Of a stretch of 64,000 bases of DNA, positions 19,001-26,485 are shown in pieces. The position numbers and the translations under genes are program-made. The notes under the pieces are model-generated. The model did not search any database. It was not told where the DNA came from and saw nothing but the letters and a program-made list of their open reading frames with translations. The DNA is from Nostoc sp. NIES-4103 (GTDB taxonomy: Bacteria; Cyanobacteriota; Cyanobacteriia; Cyanobacteriales; Nostocaceae), in NCBI RefSeq assembly GCF_002368335.1, contig NZ_AP018288.1, forward strand, positions 1,044,940-1,108,939, in the 5' to 3' direction. How positions within the stretch are numbered: the stretch's first letter is position 1; every line of letters starts with the position of its first letter.

Positions 19001-20757
19001 TCAACCTCGCTGAGTTGGATGGCAGCAACGGCTTTGTGATTAATGGCATTGATGTACTTGACCGCTCAGGCCACTTCGTCAGCAATGCGGGGGATATCAA
19101 CGGCGATGGCATTGATGACTTGATTATCGGGGCAAGATATGCCGACCCCAACGGACAATATGATGCAGGGTCGAGCTACGTGGTGTTTGGCAGCAGTAGT
19201 GGCTTTGGTGCCAGTCTCAACCTCGCTGAGTTGGATGGCAGCAACGGCTTTGTGATTAACGGCATTGATGCGAATGACCTCTCTGGTCGCTCTGTCAGCA
19301 GCGCGGGGGACATCAACGGCGATGGCATCTCAGACCTGATTATCGGGGCTAGTGGTGCCGACCCAAACGGTGAGTTCAATGCAGGGTCGAGCTACGTGGT
19401 GTTTGGCTTTGCAACTGCTGCTACCATTAATGAAGATACTGCCGTTAACATCCTTGCCAGCAATATTCTACGTAGATATACAGACATTGATGGCGATACT
19501 TTATTCATAAGTAACTTCACCAACCCCAGCAACGGCACACTCACCTTCAACAACAACAGCACCCCAGACAACCCCAGCGACGACTTCTTTATCTACACCC
19601 CCAACGCCAACTACAACGGCAGCGACAGTTTCACCTTCACTGTTAGTGATGGCAATGGCGGCAGCATTACGGGTACTTTTAACCTCAATGTCAAGTCTGT
19701 GAATGATGCACCAACTTTAGCTCAGGCTATTGCCGACCAAACAGTCACACTTAACAGTACTTTTAACTTCACTATCCCTGCAAATACCTTCAGTGATGTC
19801 GATGCAGGCGACATTCTCACCTACTCTGCCACCAATGAAAATGGTGATGCATTACCAAGCTGGCTCAGCTTCAATGCTGCAACTCGTACCTTCACTGGCA
19901 CACCAAACAGCGAGAATGTAGGTATTTTCAATATCAAAATTACAGCTAGCGATATTGCAGGAGCAACCGCACAAGATATTTTCGCCCTCACAGTCAGTGG
20001 TACTAACGTCATCAATGGTACTGACGCTAATGATACTCTCATTGGTGGTGCAGGCAATGATATTCTTGACGGGGGTGCGGGAAGCGATCGCCTAATCGGT
20101 GGTACAGGCAACGATACTTACATTGTTGATACTATCCGCGATGTCGTCGTTGAAAATGCAGGTGCTGGTGAAGATACTGTCCAGTCTGCTGTAAATTACA
20201 CACTTACTGCAAACATAGAATATTTAATCCTGACTGGAACAGCCAACACCAATGGCACTGGCAATGACTTAGACAATAGTCTCACTGGTAATAGTGGTAA
20301 CAATCTGCTCAAGGGACTTGCTGGTAATGATACACTTTTGGGCAACGCTGGTGATGACACTTTAATTGGTGGATCTGGTAATGATATTCTCACTGGAGGA
20401 GAGGGAAGCGATCGCTTTTTGTTCGGCAGTGGTGCTGCTTTTACTGATAGCAGTTTCGGTGTCGATACCATTACAGATTTTGTCAAAGGAACGGACAAAA
20501 TAGTTTTAAGTAGAACTTCTTTCAATGCTCTGAGCAATCATTTAAATCCTGCAAAATTTTCCACCATCAACACAGAGATTGCCAATGAAGCAAGTGTAGC
20601 TGGTGCTAGCAGTAGCAAGATTGTTTACAACTTGGCTACAGGCAATTTACTATACAACCCCAATGGTACAACTGCTGGTTTGGACAATGGGGGATTATTT
20701 GCCACGCTGACTGGAATACCAAACCTTGATACTAATGATTTTGTTATTTCAGCTTGA
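16099..20757 (+). CDS. Giant FG-GAP / cadherin-like / RTX calcium-binding protein
   Basis: This 1552-residue protein has two blocks of integrin-alpha-like FG-GAP repeats, each with calcium-loop cores such as DINGDGIDDLIIG. Block 1 covers about residues 5-482 and block 2 about 600-1103. I count seven repeats in each (one in block 1 is degenerate), enough for two seven-bladed propellers. Between them is a cadherin/VCBS-like module (NRAPIAVNDTVTTDEDTG, about 487-595). After block 2 come a similar module, a putative Ig-like (He_PIG) module to about 1295, RTX nonapeptides (GGAGNDILDGGAGSDRL) at about 1305-1440 and a C-terminal tail typical of type I secretion substrates. There is no N-terminal signal peptide, which fits export by a type I system, though none is encoded nearby. 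The role is probably surface adhesion or matrix. Confidence 0.88.
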   Translation: MVNAFLSLSDLNGSNGFVINGINTGDFSGGSVSGAGDINGDGIDDLIIGASGADPNGQSDAGSSYVVFGSSGGFGASFNLAELDGSNGFVINGIDARDRSGTSVSDAGDFNGDGFDDLIISARYSYTYAYTYGADESYVLFGSSSGFDASLNLSSLDGSNGFVINYTPASSVSSAGDINSDGFDDVIIGKRGFIVDEGYNYTIISSGSSYVVFGNSSGFTNRSLIGSAGNSVSSAGDFNGDGFDDLIISARYAQSYRGSSYVVFGSISGISSSDLPSLNGSNGFVINGINIGDNSGYSVSNAGDFNGDGFDDLIIGAPGADFNGQFDAGQSYVVFGSSSGFDASLNLAELDGSNGFVINGINTGDFSGRFVSSAGDFNGDGFDDLIISAPGADPNGQNNAGQSYVVFGSSSVFASLNLSSLDGSNGFVINGIDADDRSGSSVSSAGDINGDGFDDLIIGAGGADPNGQSFAGSSYVVFGFAAPTPTNRAPIAVNDTVTTDEDTGVNISVLANDSDPDNKALTVTSVNGSPITVGTAITLISGALVTLNADGTFTYDPNNQFGGLRAGQTATDSFTYTVSNGSLTNIATVSLTINGADDTSFVGSVFNLSDLDGSNGFVINGIDELDNSGFFVSSAGDINGDGIDDLIIGAFGSSSQYRPSIPESYVVFGSRDFSKTRLNLAELDGSNGFVINGIAGDTPSLFSVSNAGDINGDGFDDIIIGIPNTSPNSQFNAGQSYVVFGSSSGFDASLNLSELNGSNGFVINGIGIDDGSGFSISSAGDFNGDGISDLIIGAPYADPNGQSRAGSSYVVFGSSSGFGASLDLSSLDGSNGFVINGINTGDYSGISVSSAGDVNGDGFDDLIIGAPNADPNGQSYAGAGSSYVVFGSSSGFGASLNLAELDGSNGFVINGIDNYDRSGFSVSSAGDINGDGISDLIIGAPDADPNGQSRAGSSYVVFGSSSGFGASLNLAELDGSNGFVINGIDVLDRSGHFVSNAGDINGDGIDDLIIGARYADPNGQYDAGSSYVVFGSSSGFGASLNLAELDGSNGFVINGIDANDLSGRSVSSAGDINGDGISDLIIGASGADPNGEFNAGSSYVVFGFATAATINEDTAVNILASNILRRYTDIDGDTLFISNFTNPSNGTLTFNNNSTPDNPSDDFFIYTPNANYNGSDSFTFTVSDGNGGSITGTFNLNVKSVNDAPTLAQAIADQTVTLNSTFNFTIPANTFSDVDAGDILTYSATNENGDALPSWLSFNAATRTFTGTPNSENVGIFNIKITASDIAGATAQDIFALTVSGTNVINGTDANDTLIGGAGNDILDGGAGSDRLIGGTGNDTYIVDTIRDVVVENAGAGEDTVQSAVNYTLTANIEYLILTGTANTNGTGNDLDNSLTGNSGNNLLKGLAGNDTLLGNAGDDTLIGGSGNDILTGGEGSDRFLFGSGAAFTDSSFGVDTITDFVKGTDKIVLSRTSFNALSNHLNPAKFSTINTEIANEASVAGASSSKIVYNLATGNLLYNPNGTTAGLDNGGLFATLTGIPNLDTNDFVISA
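16120..19410 (+). repeat. In-frame DNA tandem repeats encoding FG-GAP units
   Basis: Near-identical segments recur at intervals of roughly 200-220 bp, for example gatggcagcaacggctttgt and aacggcgacggcttcgacga. They are interrupted by the cadherin-like module at about 17545-17900. The similarity at DNA level points to recent expansion or recombination. Confidence 0.8.
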
Positions 20758-20801
20758 TACCGTTGATTTCATCGAAACATTTGCTACAAGGAGGAGAATT
20801 C

Positions 20802-21518
20802 ATGTTTAAATTGCTGAGTTTTGCTGTGGTTAGTGTTGTTGGTTTAACGCTGACACCAACAACAGTTAGCGCTGCTGTACTCAATGGTAGTTTTGAAACA
20901 GGTGATTTCAGCAACTGGATAACCACAGGACAAACAACTGTTGAGGATTTTAACTTTGGTGTTACTCCTGCTGATGCTGGTTATCAAGCTGTTCTAGAAA
21001 CTCTTCAGGATACTACAACTGTCAGTGGTTCAGACTTGGAAAGCTTCTTGGGATTATCTAATGGTAGTTTAACAACAGATGGAGTGATTGAAGGTTCTGC
21101 GATTAAACAAACAATTGTTGCCTCTTCGGGAGATATTTTGAGTTTCTCATGGAATTTTTTAACTGATCAAGTGCCACCAGACTCGACTTTTAACGATTTT
21201 GCCTTTTTTAGTCTGGGCAATACCGTTAGTTCTTTGGCAGATACGTTTACGCCTACAACTATTTCTTTTTCTCGTTTGGCTCTTGAAACGGGATATCAGA
21301 CTTATTCTTACACCATTCCTGTGGCTGGAACATATACTCTCGGATTTGGCGTTGTTGATGCCGGCGATAGTGCTGTGAATTCTGCTTTAGTGATTGATAA
21401 TGTGAAATTACAAGCTGTTGATGAGTCAATGAGTTCAACAGGAGTTGCAGCAGCTATGGCTTTGGGTGTTTGGTTGCAAACAAAAGCAAGAAAACGTTCT
21501 CACAAGAGGCAAAAATAG
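20802..21518 (+). CDS. Exported protein with degenerate PEP-CTERM-like C-terminus
   Basis: This 238-residue protein starts at the ATG at 20802, which has a strong ribosome binding site (aaggaggagaattc); an upstream in-frame start would overlap the previous gene. A signal peptide is evident (MFKLLSFAVVSVVGLTLTP...SAA). The body contains NGSFETGDFSNWITTG, the start of a fold common in cyanobacterial PEP-CTERM proteins. The C-terminus has a short hydrophobic stretch (GVAAAMALGVWL) and a basic tail (KARKRSHKRQK), as in PEP-CTERM sorting signals, but the PEP triplet is replaced by VDES. It lies 44 bp after the FG-GAP/RTX gene on the same strand and is probably co-expressed. The role is unknown; an extracellular matrix or surface protein is likely. 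Confidence 0.75.
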   Translation: MFKLLSFAVVSVVGLTLTPTTVSAAVLNGSFETGDFSNWITTGQTTVEDFNFGVTPADAGYQAVLETLQDTTTVSGSDLESFLGLSNGSLTTDGVIEGSAIKQTIVASSGDILSFSWNFLTDQVPPDSTFNDFAFFSLGNTVSSLADTFTPTTISFSRLALETGYQTYSYTIPVAGTYTLGFGVVDAGDSAVNSALVIDNVKLQAVDESMSSTGVAAAMALGVWLQTKARKRSHKRQK

Positions 21519-21558
21519 AACATCGATTCAGTCTGTGATATCAAGTCCGGTTACTTAT

Positions 21559-21650
21559 AGGACTTACGCACTCGTGACAAAAAACTAAGCTTTTGAGATT
21601 ACTTCACTTCGCTCGTAATGACGTAAAATCATAGCCCATGCGTAAGTCCT
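21559..21650. repeat. 92-bp MITE-like repeat, copy B (inverted relative to 1252)
   Basis: The ends are aggacttacgca and tgcgtaagtcct. It aligns end to end with the reverse complement of 1252-1343 with about six substitutions and no gaps. Confidence 0.8.
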
Positions 21651-21653
21651 GAC

Positions 21654-21736
21654 TTAGTTACGATTCCCACAGTCATTGCACCCCACCCCAAACCCCTACC
21701 CGTAAACGGGTAGGGGTTTTCCCACACCCTACACCC
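21654..21736. repeat. Composite intergenic repeat with 13-bp hairpin
   Basis: This matches the module at 2382 (ttagttacgattcccacag, then C-rich). The stem aacccctacccgt/acgggtaggggtt (21691-21718) is followed by a short T run, so it could also terminate transcription of the gene ending at 21518. Confidence 0.6.
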
Positions 21737-21755
21737 TGCGCCAACGGCGCTTTAA

Positions 21756-22127
21756 CTATAAGCCGACTAATTCCCGTGATTCAAAATCTGTAAGTTGTTG
21801 AGCGATCGCTAATCTTGCTTCTAGTTTTGCTACACTAAACTGGTTACGCAGATATTCCAAATGGGCAAAGGTATTTGCTCTTTCAAGAGTTAATTGAATT
21901 TGCATATCTATTGCCTTTTGATATTCATGATTCACAACCAACACTTCAAAGCGACGTGCTTTACGTTGAGCATCATTTTTTAAATCCATATCAAAGGCAG
22001 CCGCGCGATCCGCATTCCCTTCAAATCGGTTAATCTGTTGCTGAACTGCCATCAATTGAGAATCTAGTTCATTCATCCGTTGGGCAGCTTGTGCTATTGC
22101 ACTTGGATAATGACTAAGTTGCATCAT
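21756..22127 (-). CDS. Small coiled-coil protein of unknown function
   Basis: This 123-residue, nearly all-helical protein has long heptad-like stretches (MNELDSQLMAVQQQINRFEG, then ERANTFAHLEYLRNQ) and no cysteines. I do not recognise a named family, though similar small proteins seem widespread in cyanobacteria. The start is the ATG at 22127, with aaggaatattattt ahead of it. It lies downstream of another small gene (22352-22636) on the same strand, separated by 224 bp with a short heptamer repeat. The two may share the LexA-like promoter at about 22700. No nuclease, membrane or secretion features are visible. Confidence 0.6.
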   Translation of the reverse strand: MMQLSHYPSAIAQAAQRMNELDSQLMAVQQQINRFEGNADRAAAFDMDLKNDAQRKARRFEVLVVNHEYQKAIDMQIQLTLERANTFAHLEYLRNQFSVAKLEARLAIAQQLTDFESRELVGL

Positions 22128-22164
22128 CAAATAATATTCCTTGGCGAAAATCTTGACAAATATA

Positions 22165-22200
22165 GCTAGGGACTAGGGACTGGGGACTGGTGACTGGGTG
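22165..22200. repeat. STRR-type heptamer run (GGGACTA/GGGACTG)
   Basis: Consecutive gggactagggactggggactgg-type units, related to the CCCCAGT family seen at the window's end. Confidence 0.7.
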
Positions 22201-22351
22201 AAAAGTCTTTTCGTGTCTGGGTTTTATCATCTGTTGATGTCCTAACACTACTGGCGACAGCTATAAAATTAGCTATAATGGTGATGAAGAGCAAAAATTC
22301 AAAAGTTTGCATTTTGAATTTTTAAATGATTTTCGCGCCCTGCTTTTTTAA

Positions 22352-22636
22352 TTACGCTACTTCCCTCAGTGGTGATGAGACAGCTACTTCTGGGAATGAA
22401 AGCGAAAGTTGTTCAGCTTGTGGAACCGCTGCTTGCTCTAACACCTGTACTTCAATATTTACACTGACTAAATAACTGCCTGTATCAGCACCCACTGCTT
22501 CGGCGATTAATTTCGCAATGTCCGGGCGTTTTGCAGTCAATGGGTCACGTAAGATGCACCGATCCCATTCGTGCTTGGCAGTTGGGTTGAGGCTGAGAAT
22601 GTAATGTTTAATCATCTGACTAACCCTTAAATCCAT
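22352..22636 (-). CDS. Small conserved-looking protein behind a LexA-like box
   Basis: This is a 94-residue protein with MDLRVSQMIKHYILSLNPTAKHEWDRC at the start (described by position, residues 1-27), then IAKLIAEAVGADTGSYLVSVNIEVQVLE and a C-terminal stretch ending LREVA. I do not recognise the family. The middle looks like a compact alpha/beta unit and there is no membrane segment. I prefer the ATG at 22636 over a GTG two codons upstream. About 63-68 bp upstream is a -10 box overlapped by a palindrome matching the cyanobacterial LexA consensus, so SOS control is the main clue to its role. The stop codon at 22352 is followed by a 224-bp gap. Confidence 0.6.
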   Translation of the reverse strand: MDLRVSQMIKHYILSLNPTAKHEWDRCILRDPLTAKRPDIAKLIAEAVGADTGSYLVSVNIEVQVLEQAAVPQAEQLSLSFPEVAVSSPLREVA

Positions 22637-22698
22637 CTTCACAGAAGACTGTCACACAGCCGTTTTGTACTGCACTCGGCTTTGTGGAAGCTATATCT

Positions 22699-22717
22699 AT
22701 TATAGTACATTTGTACT
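22699..22717 (-). promoter_or_regulatory. Putative LexA box overlapping a -10 element
   Basis: AGTACATTTGTACT at 22704-22717 fits every position of the cyanobacterial LexA motif as I recall it, RGTACNNNDGTWCB. On the minus strand TATAAT (22704-22699) directly abuts it, pointing toward the gene at 22636. Repressor bound here would block RNA polymerase. Binding itself is inference. Confidence 0.6.
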
Positions 22718-22727
22718 GTACTGGGAA

Positions 22728-22830
22728 GATGAGGGGATGAGGGGGATGATGGGGATGAGGGGGATGAGGGGGGTGAGGAGATGGGGGGAATAACAACTAA
22801 CTCTTAACTCCTCACTCCTCACTCCTCGCT
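22728..22830. repeat. GGGGATGA-type tandem repeat followed by actcctc repeats
   Basis: Units of gatgaggggg alternate to 22790, then ctcctcactcctcactcctc. These are low-complexity intergenic repeats of STRR type. Confidence 0.7.
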
Positions 22831-22835
22831 TTTAA

Positions 22836-24557
22836 CTAATTTTCTTTGCCATTTGTCTGATTGTTAAGCAACTGCACGTCATTCACCCAAATTGCTTGTT
22901 GAGGGACAGGAATTGAAATTCCGGCTTTGTCTAAGGTAATTTTCAAGCGGCGGCGGTACTCTCGTGCCACATCCCATTGCTTGAGTGGCTGTGTTTTAAT
23001 CCATACACGTATAATCAAACCGCGATCGCCAAAATTATCTATTCCCAAAACTTGCGGTGTTTCTAAAATTTGATGTTGCCATTTTGGGTCTTGATCCATC
23101 TCTATGGCTACAGTACCAATCAATTGCAAAGCATGGTCAATATCAGTCTCATAGGCAATGGGAATCGTCAAATCAGCCCTTGCCCAACGGCTAGAAAGAT
23201 TGGCAACAATTTTAATTTCACTGTTGGGAATCGTAATCAAGCGTCCTTCTGAATCTCGCAGTTGGGTCATCCGCAGATTCAAATTTTCTACTAAACCTCC
23301 CACATTTCCCACAGCAATCACATCGCCTAAAGCATACTGGTCTTCGATGATGATCAAAAACCCATTAATCGCATCTTTAATCAAGTTTTGCGAAGCTAGA
23401 GACACCGCAACACCAACTAAACTGGCACCAGCTAGCAAGGGAACGATATCTACACCCAACGAGACTAAGGCTAGTAGAATACCTACGCCTACCCAAACAA
23501 TAGTGACAATACTTTTAGTCACACCAGAAAATGTGGAAACTCGCAGTTGCAAACGTTCAGAAGTTTCTGAACTCAATAAAGCACCACTGCTGATCAAAGT
23601 CGTGGTGAAGCGGTCAATCAGTGCATAACTCAAACGAATTGCCACATAAGTTCCCAATGCCACCACAGCCAATCTCAAAGGAATTTGGGCAGCTGTGAGC
23701 ATAGCTATTTGAAACGGTCGTGTATAGGGAAATAGACCCAAGATTATGAAACTGCCGCTTCCCCAAATCCCTGCTTGAGTGAGCTGATACAGTCGTTTTT
23801 TGACTTCTACAAGATGGCGATGTTGTTGTTGATTGAGTTGTGTTGTAATTGGTTGTGCTGTCTTTTGAGCCTGGTGAGTCGGCTTGAATAAATAATTTTT
23901 GGAACGATGCTGCCAAACATATACACCCCAGCTTGTGGCAATCACTAGTAACCCAATGCCAGCAGCAATTTTACCTTGGTTGATTAAAAATTGAGTTTGT
24001 CGTTCTTGTCTTGCTTGTTTGAGATAGTCTTGCAACTTGTCAGTAATTTGATTTGCCGATATAAATGGATCTTCCTTCCGCAGTTGAGCATCCTCGGAAG
24101 TAATGGTCATTAGGTATTGATTGTTAACATAAATGACTGGTGATCCATTTAATTTCCGAGTTTCTACCTTGGCTTCTGTGGTAGGCGATCGCAAATAATT
24201 TTCAGTTATCTGATCCAAATTCTGTTGGATATCTTGTGAACGTTCGGGAAAATTGGTTTTTGTGGCCGCTATCTGAAATAACTGGCGACCGTCCAAATAA
24301 ATCCACCCAGAAACAATTCTGTTATCTGAGTCATTACTTTGATTGTTGGGAGTTTGAATTTGAGGTAAAAAGGGAATTTGCGGTGTGGCCTTTGGCATAG
24401 GCGCAACAGTTAACACCATTGACCCTGCGATCGTCCCTATTACCCCCCAACACAAACTTTGTTTGTGTTGCACTCGCCTCAAAGGCGAGTGGGAGGCTTT
24501 ATTAGAAGCCTCCGGGCGTAGGACGCGCTTTGCGATCGCCAAAAATTGTAAGCGCAC
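22836..24557 (-). CDS. MscS-family mechanosensitive channel
   Basis: This 573-residue protein is a MscS-type channel that opens under membrane tension to release solutes. A leader with hydrophobic segment WGVIGTIAGSMVLTVAP suggests export of an N-terminal periplasmic region (about residues 60-180). Membrane helices then follow, for example IAAGIGLLVIATSWGVYVW. The MscS core follows: the pore helix region VGVAVSLASQNLIKDAINGF and the beta domain IIEDQYALGDVIAVGNVGGLVE. The GTG start at 24557 has an excellent ribosome binding site (ggaggtgttgga). Oddly, codons about 15-37 contain three adjacent perfect hairpins, so this part of the leader is repeat-derived. The gene stands alone. Confidence 0.9.
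   Translation of the reverse strand: MRLQFLAIAKRVLRPEASNKASHSPLRRVQHKQSLCWGVIGTIAGSMVLTVAPMPKATPQIPFLPQIQTPNNQSNDSDNRIVSGWIYLDGRQLFQIAATKTNFPERSQDIQQNLDQITENYLRSPTTEAKVETRKLNGSPVIYVNNQYLMTITSEDAQLRKEDPFISANQITDKLQDYLKQARQERQTQFLINQGKIAAGIGLLVIATSWGVYVWQHRSKNYLFKPTHQAQKTAQPITTQLNQQQHRHLVEVKKRLYQLTQAGIWGSGSFIILGLFPYTRPFQIAMLTAAQIPLRLAVVALGTYVAIRLSYALIDRFTTTLISSGALLSSETSERLQLRVSTFSGVTKSIVTIVWVGVGILLALVSLGVDIVPLLAGASLVGVAVSLASQNLIKDAINGFLIIIEDQYALGDVIAVGNVGGLVENLNLRMTQLRDSEGRLITIPNSEIKIVANLSSRWARADLTIPIAYETDIDHALQLIGTVAIEMDQDPKWQHQILETPQVLGIDNFGDRGLIIRVWIKTQPLKQWDVAREYRRRLKITLDKAGISIPVPQQAIWVNDVQLLNNQTNGKEN
24448..24513. repeat. Three consecutive perfect hairpins inside the MscS leader codons
   Basis: The stems are caacacaaac/gtttgtgttg (24448-24470), cactcgcct/aggcgagtg (24471-24491) and ggaggctt/aagcctcc (24492-24513). 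They directly abut one another and are followed by the GC-rich word gggcgtaggacgcgctt. Confidence 0.8.
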
Positions 24558-25105
24558 TCCAACACCTCCTTAAGCAAAATTTACTGTTGAGTACTCCAGA
24601 GCCATCCTGCACAATTAACTTGGGTAAATGTACCTATCTAAAGTTAAGTTTTTGCCTCACCCACTAAAATTTTCATCTTTTTGGACATTTTTACATACCT
24701 TGAGATAGATGACAATTTACTGAATTTACCAGTAACCCCAGTTAGGACAGTTCTTGATAATACTCTTACCAAAAATAAAGTTAAAACAAAAAAGCACTGG
24801 ATAAAGTTGACATGACGCTGAACAAACGTCAAGCTAGTGCAAAGAAGGTACAAATGTAAAAGATAAAGGATGAAACAGTACCTATAGGTACATGCTTTAA
24901 TTTGCAAGACGTGCGGAAAAATTTGATTTTTCGTACTTCCATGCCCCAATATTGTTTAGGTAAAGTAGTTTCATCGTTTATTCTTGAGCTTTGGGCTTTC
25001 ATTGTTTCGTTGGTGATTACAGCCAAAAATCACCAATCGTGAAATAATTGAGTAGAGTTCGCAATTTTTGCGTAGCTTTTTTGACTTTTTAGAGGACATA
25101 CTTGA
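24558..25105 (+). promoter_or_regulatory. 548-bp region between divergent mscS-like and ahcY genes
   Basis: There is no gene that I would support. A 14-bp perfect palindrome gtacctataggtac lies at 24878-24891. Inverted words caccaatcg/ggtgatt occur near 25010. This may be a long leader for ahcY, but I cannot fold it into a known SAH or SAM riboswitch by eye. Confidence 0.35.
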
Positions 25106-26383
25106 ATGACCGCAATTTCTCCCCGATTAAAGCACGAGGTTAAAGACCTCGCCCTAGCTCCCTTGGGAAGACAGCGCATTGAATGGGCTGGACGCGAAAT
25201 GCCAGTTTTACGGCAAATCCGCGATCGCTTTGCCAAAGAAAAACCCTTTGCAGGGCTTCGCCTTGTGGCTTGCGCCCACATCACAACTGAAACAGCACAC
25301 CTAGCTATTGCACTCAAAGCTGGCGGTGCAGATGCGCTCCTAATTGCTAGTAATCCCCTATCAACACAAGATGACGTAGCTGCTAGCCTCGTCGTCGATC
25401 ATGAAATTCCAGTCTTTGCCCAAAAAGGTGAAGATAACGAAACTTACAGCCGCCACGTCCAAATCGCCTTAGATCACCGCCCCAACATCATTATTGATGA
25501 TGGTAGTGATGTGGTAGCTACCTTGGTTCAGGAACGTCAACATCAAATCGCTGATTTGATTGGTACTACCGAAGAAACTACCACCGGAATTGTTCGCCTC
25601 CGCGCCATGCTCAAAGATGGCGTTCTCACCTTCCCCGCCGTCAATGTCAACGACGCGGACACCAAGCACTTCTTTGATAATCGCTATGGTACAGGGCAAT
25701 CAACCCTAGATGGCATTATCCGCGCTACAAATATCTTGCTGGCTGGTAAAACAATTGTTGTAGCTGGTTACGGCTGGTGCGGTAAAGGTACAGCATTGCG
25801 GGCGCGTGGTCTTGGTGCTAACGTGATTGTCACCGAAATCGACCCCATTAAAGCAATTGAAGCTGTAATGGATGGTTTCCGCGTGCTACCAATGATAGAA
25901 GCCGCACCCCAAGGTGATTTGTTTATCACAGTTACAGGTAACAAACACGTTATTCGCGCTGAACATTTTAATGTCATGAAAGATGGCGCGATCGTTTGTA
26001 ACTCTGGTCACTTTGATATTGAAATTGACCTGAAACACCTGGCTAGCCAAGCTAAGGAAATCAAGCAAGTACGTCCTTTTACTGAACAATATCAGCTAGG
26101 AAACGGCAAATCAGTCATAGTTATAGGTGAAGGACGCTTGGTAAACCTCGCTGCTGCTGAAGGACATCCCAGCGCAGTCATGGATATGAGCTTTGCTAAC
26201 CAAGCTTTAGCTGTTGAATACCTTGTGAAGAATAAAGGTAAGCTGGAACCTGGTTTGCACTCAATTCCCACTGAGGTAGATCAAGAAATTGCTCGTCTCA
26301 AGTTACAAGCAATTGGAATTAGCATTGATAGCCTCACACCAGACCAAATTGAGTACATCAATTCTTGGACTACTGGTACTTGA
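25106..26383 (+). CDS. ahcY: Adenosylhomocysteinase
   Basis: This 425-residue cytosolic enzyme hydrolyses S-adenosylhomocysteine to adenosine and homocysteine, using tightly bound NAD, and keeps methylation running. Recognisable segments are CAHITTETAHLAI near residue 56, DDGSDVVATL near residue 131, the NAD loop VAGYGWCGKGTALRARGLGA near residue 216 and CNSGHFDIEIDL near residue 298. The length is that of the bacterial form lacking the roughly 40-residue insert. The ATG follows agaggacatacttga. It is monocistronic, ended by a strong hairpin at 26453. Confidence 0.97.
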   Translation: MTAISPRLKHEVKDLALAPLGRQRIEWAGREMPVLRQIRDRFAKEKPFAGLRLVACAHITTETAHLAIALKAGGADALLIASNPLSTQDDVAASLVVDHEIPVFAQKGEDNETYSRHVQIALDHRPNIIIDDGSDVVATLVQERQHQIADLIGTTEETTTGIVRLRAMLKDGVLTFPAVNVNDADTKHFFDNRYGTGQSTLDGIIRATNILLAGKTIVVAGYGWCGKGTALRARGLGANVIVTEIDPIKAIEAVMDGFRVLPMIEAAPQGDLFITVTGNKHVIRAEHFNVMKDGAIVCNSGHFDIEIDLKHLASQAKEIKQVRPFTEQYQLGNGKSVIVIGEGRLVNLAAAEGHPSAVMDMSFANQALAVEYLVKNKGKLEPGLHSIPTEVDQEIARLKLQAIGISIDSLTPDQIEYINSWTTGT

Positions 26384-26452
26384 GTTAACCCAGATGTCTA
26401 CTGAACCAACGGTAGAACTGAAGCGATAACTCAATCTTAATATTTCTGTTTG

Positions 26453-26477
26453 TGGGATAGGCAAATTGCCTATCCCA
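26453..26477. terminator. Bidirectional terminator between ahcY and the convergent gene
   Basis: A perfect 12-bp stem tgggataggcaa/ttgcctatccca has a one-base loop and is followed by ttttgattt. It sits between two convergent genes. Confidence 0.8.
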
Positions 26478-26485
26478 TTTTGATT

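Noticed and set aside
16041..19379. Series of antisense ORFs with similar proteins (MPSPLMSPALLTE type) opposite the FG-GAP repeats
   Set aside because: Their mutual similarity simply mirrors the repeated sense-strand DNA; there is no independent sign of coding.
24878..24891. Palindrome gtacctataggtac as a LexA box
   Set aside because: The half-sites are separated by six bases rather than the four of the LexA motif, so it does not fit.
24829..25026. Minus-strand ORF of 65 residues upstream of ahcY
   Set aside because: It has no binding site, no recognisable motif and lies in an AT-rich leader; more likely chance.
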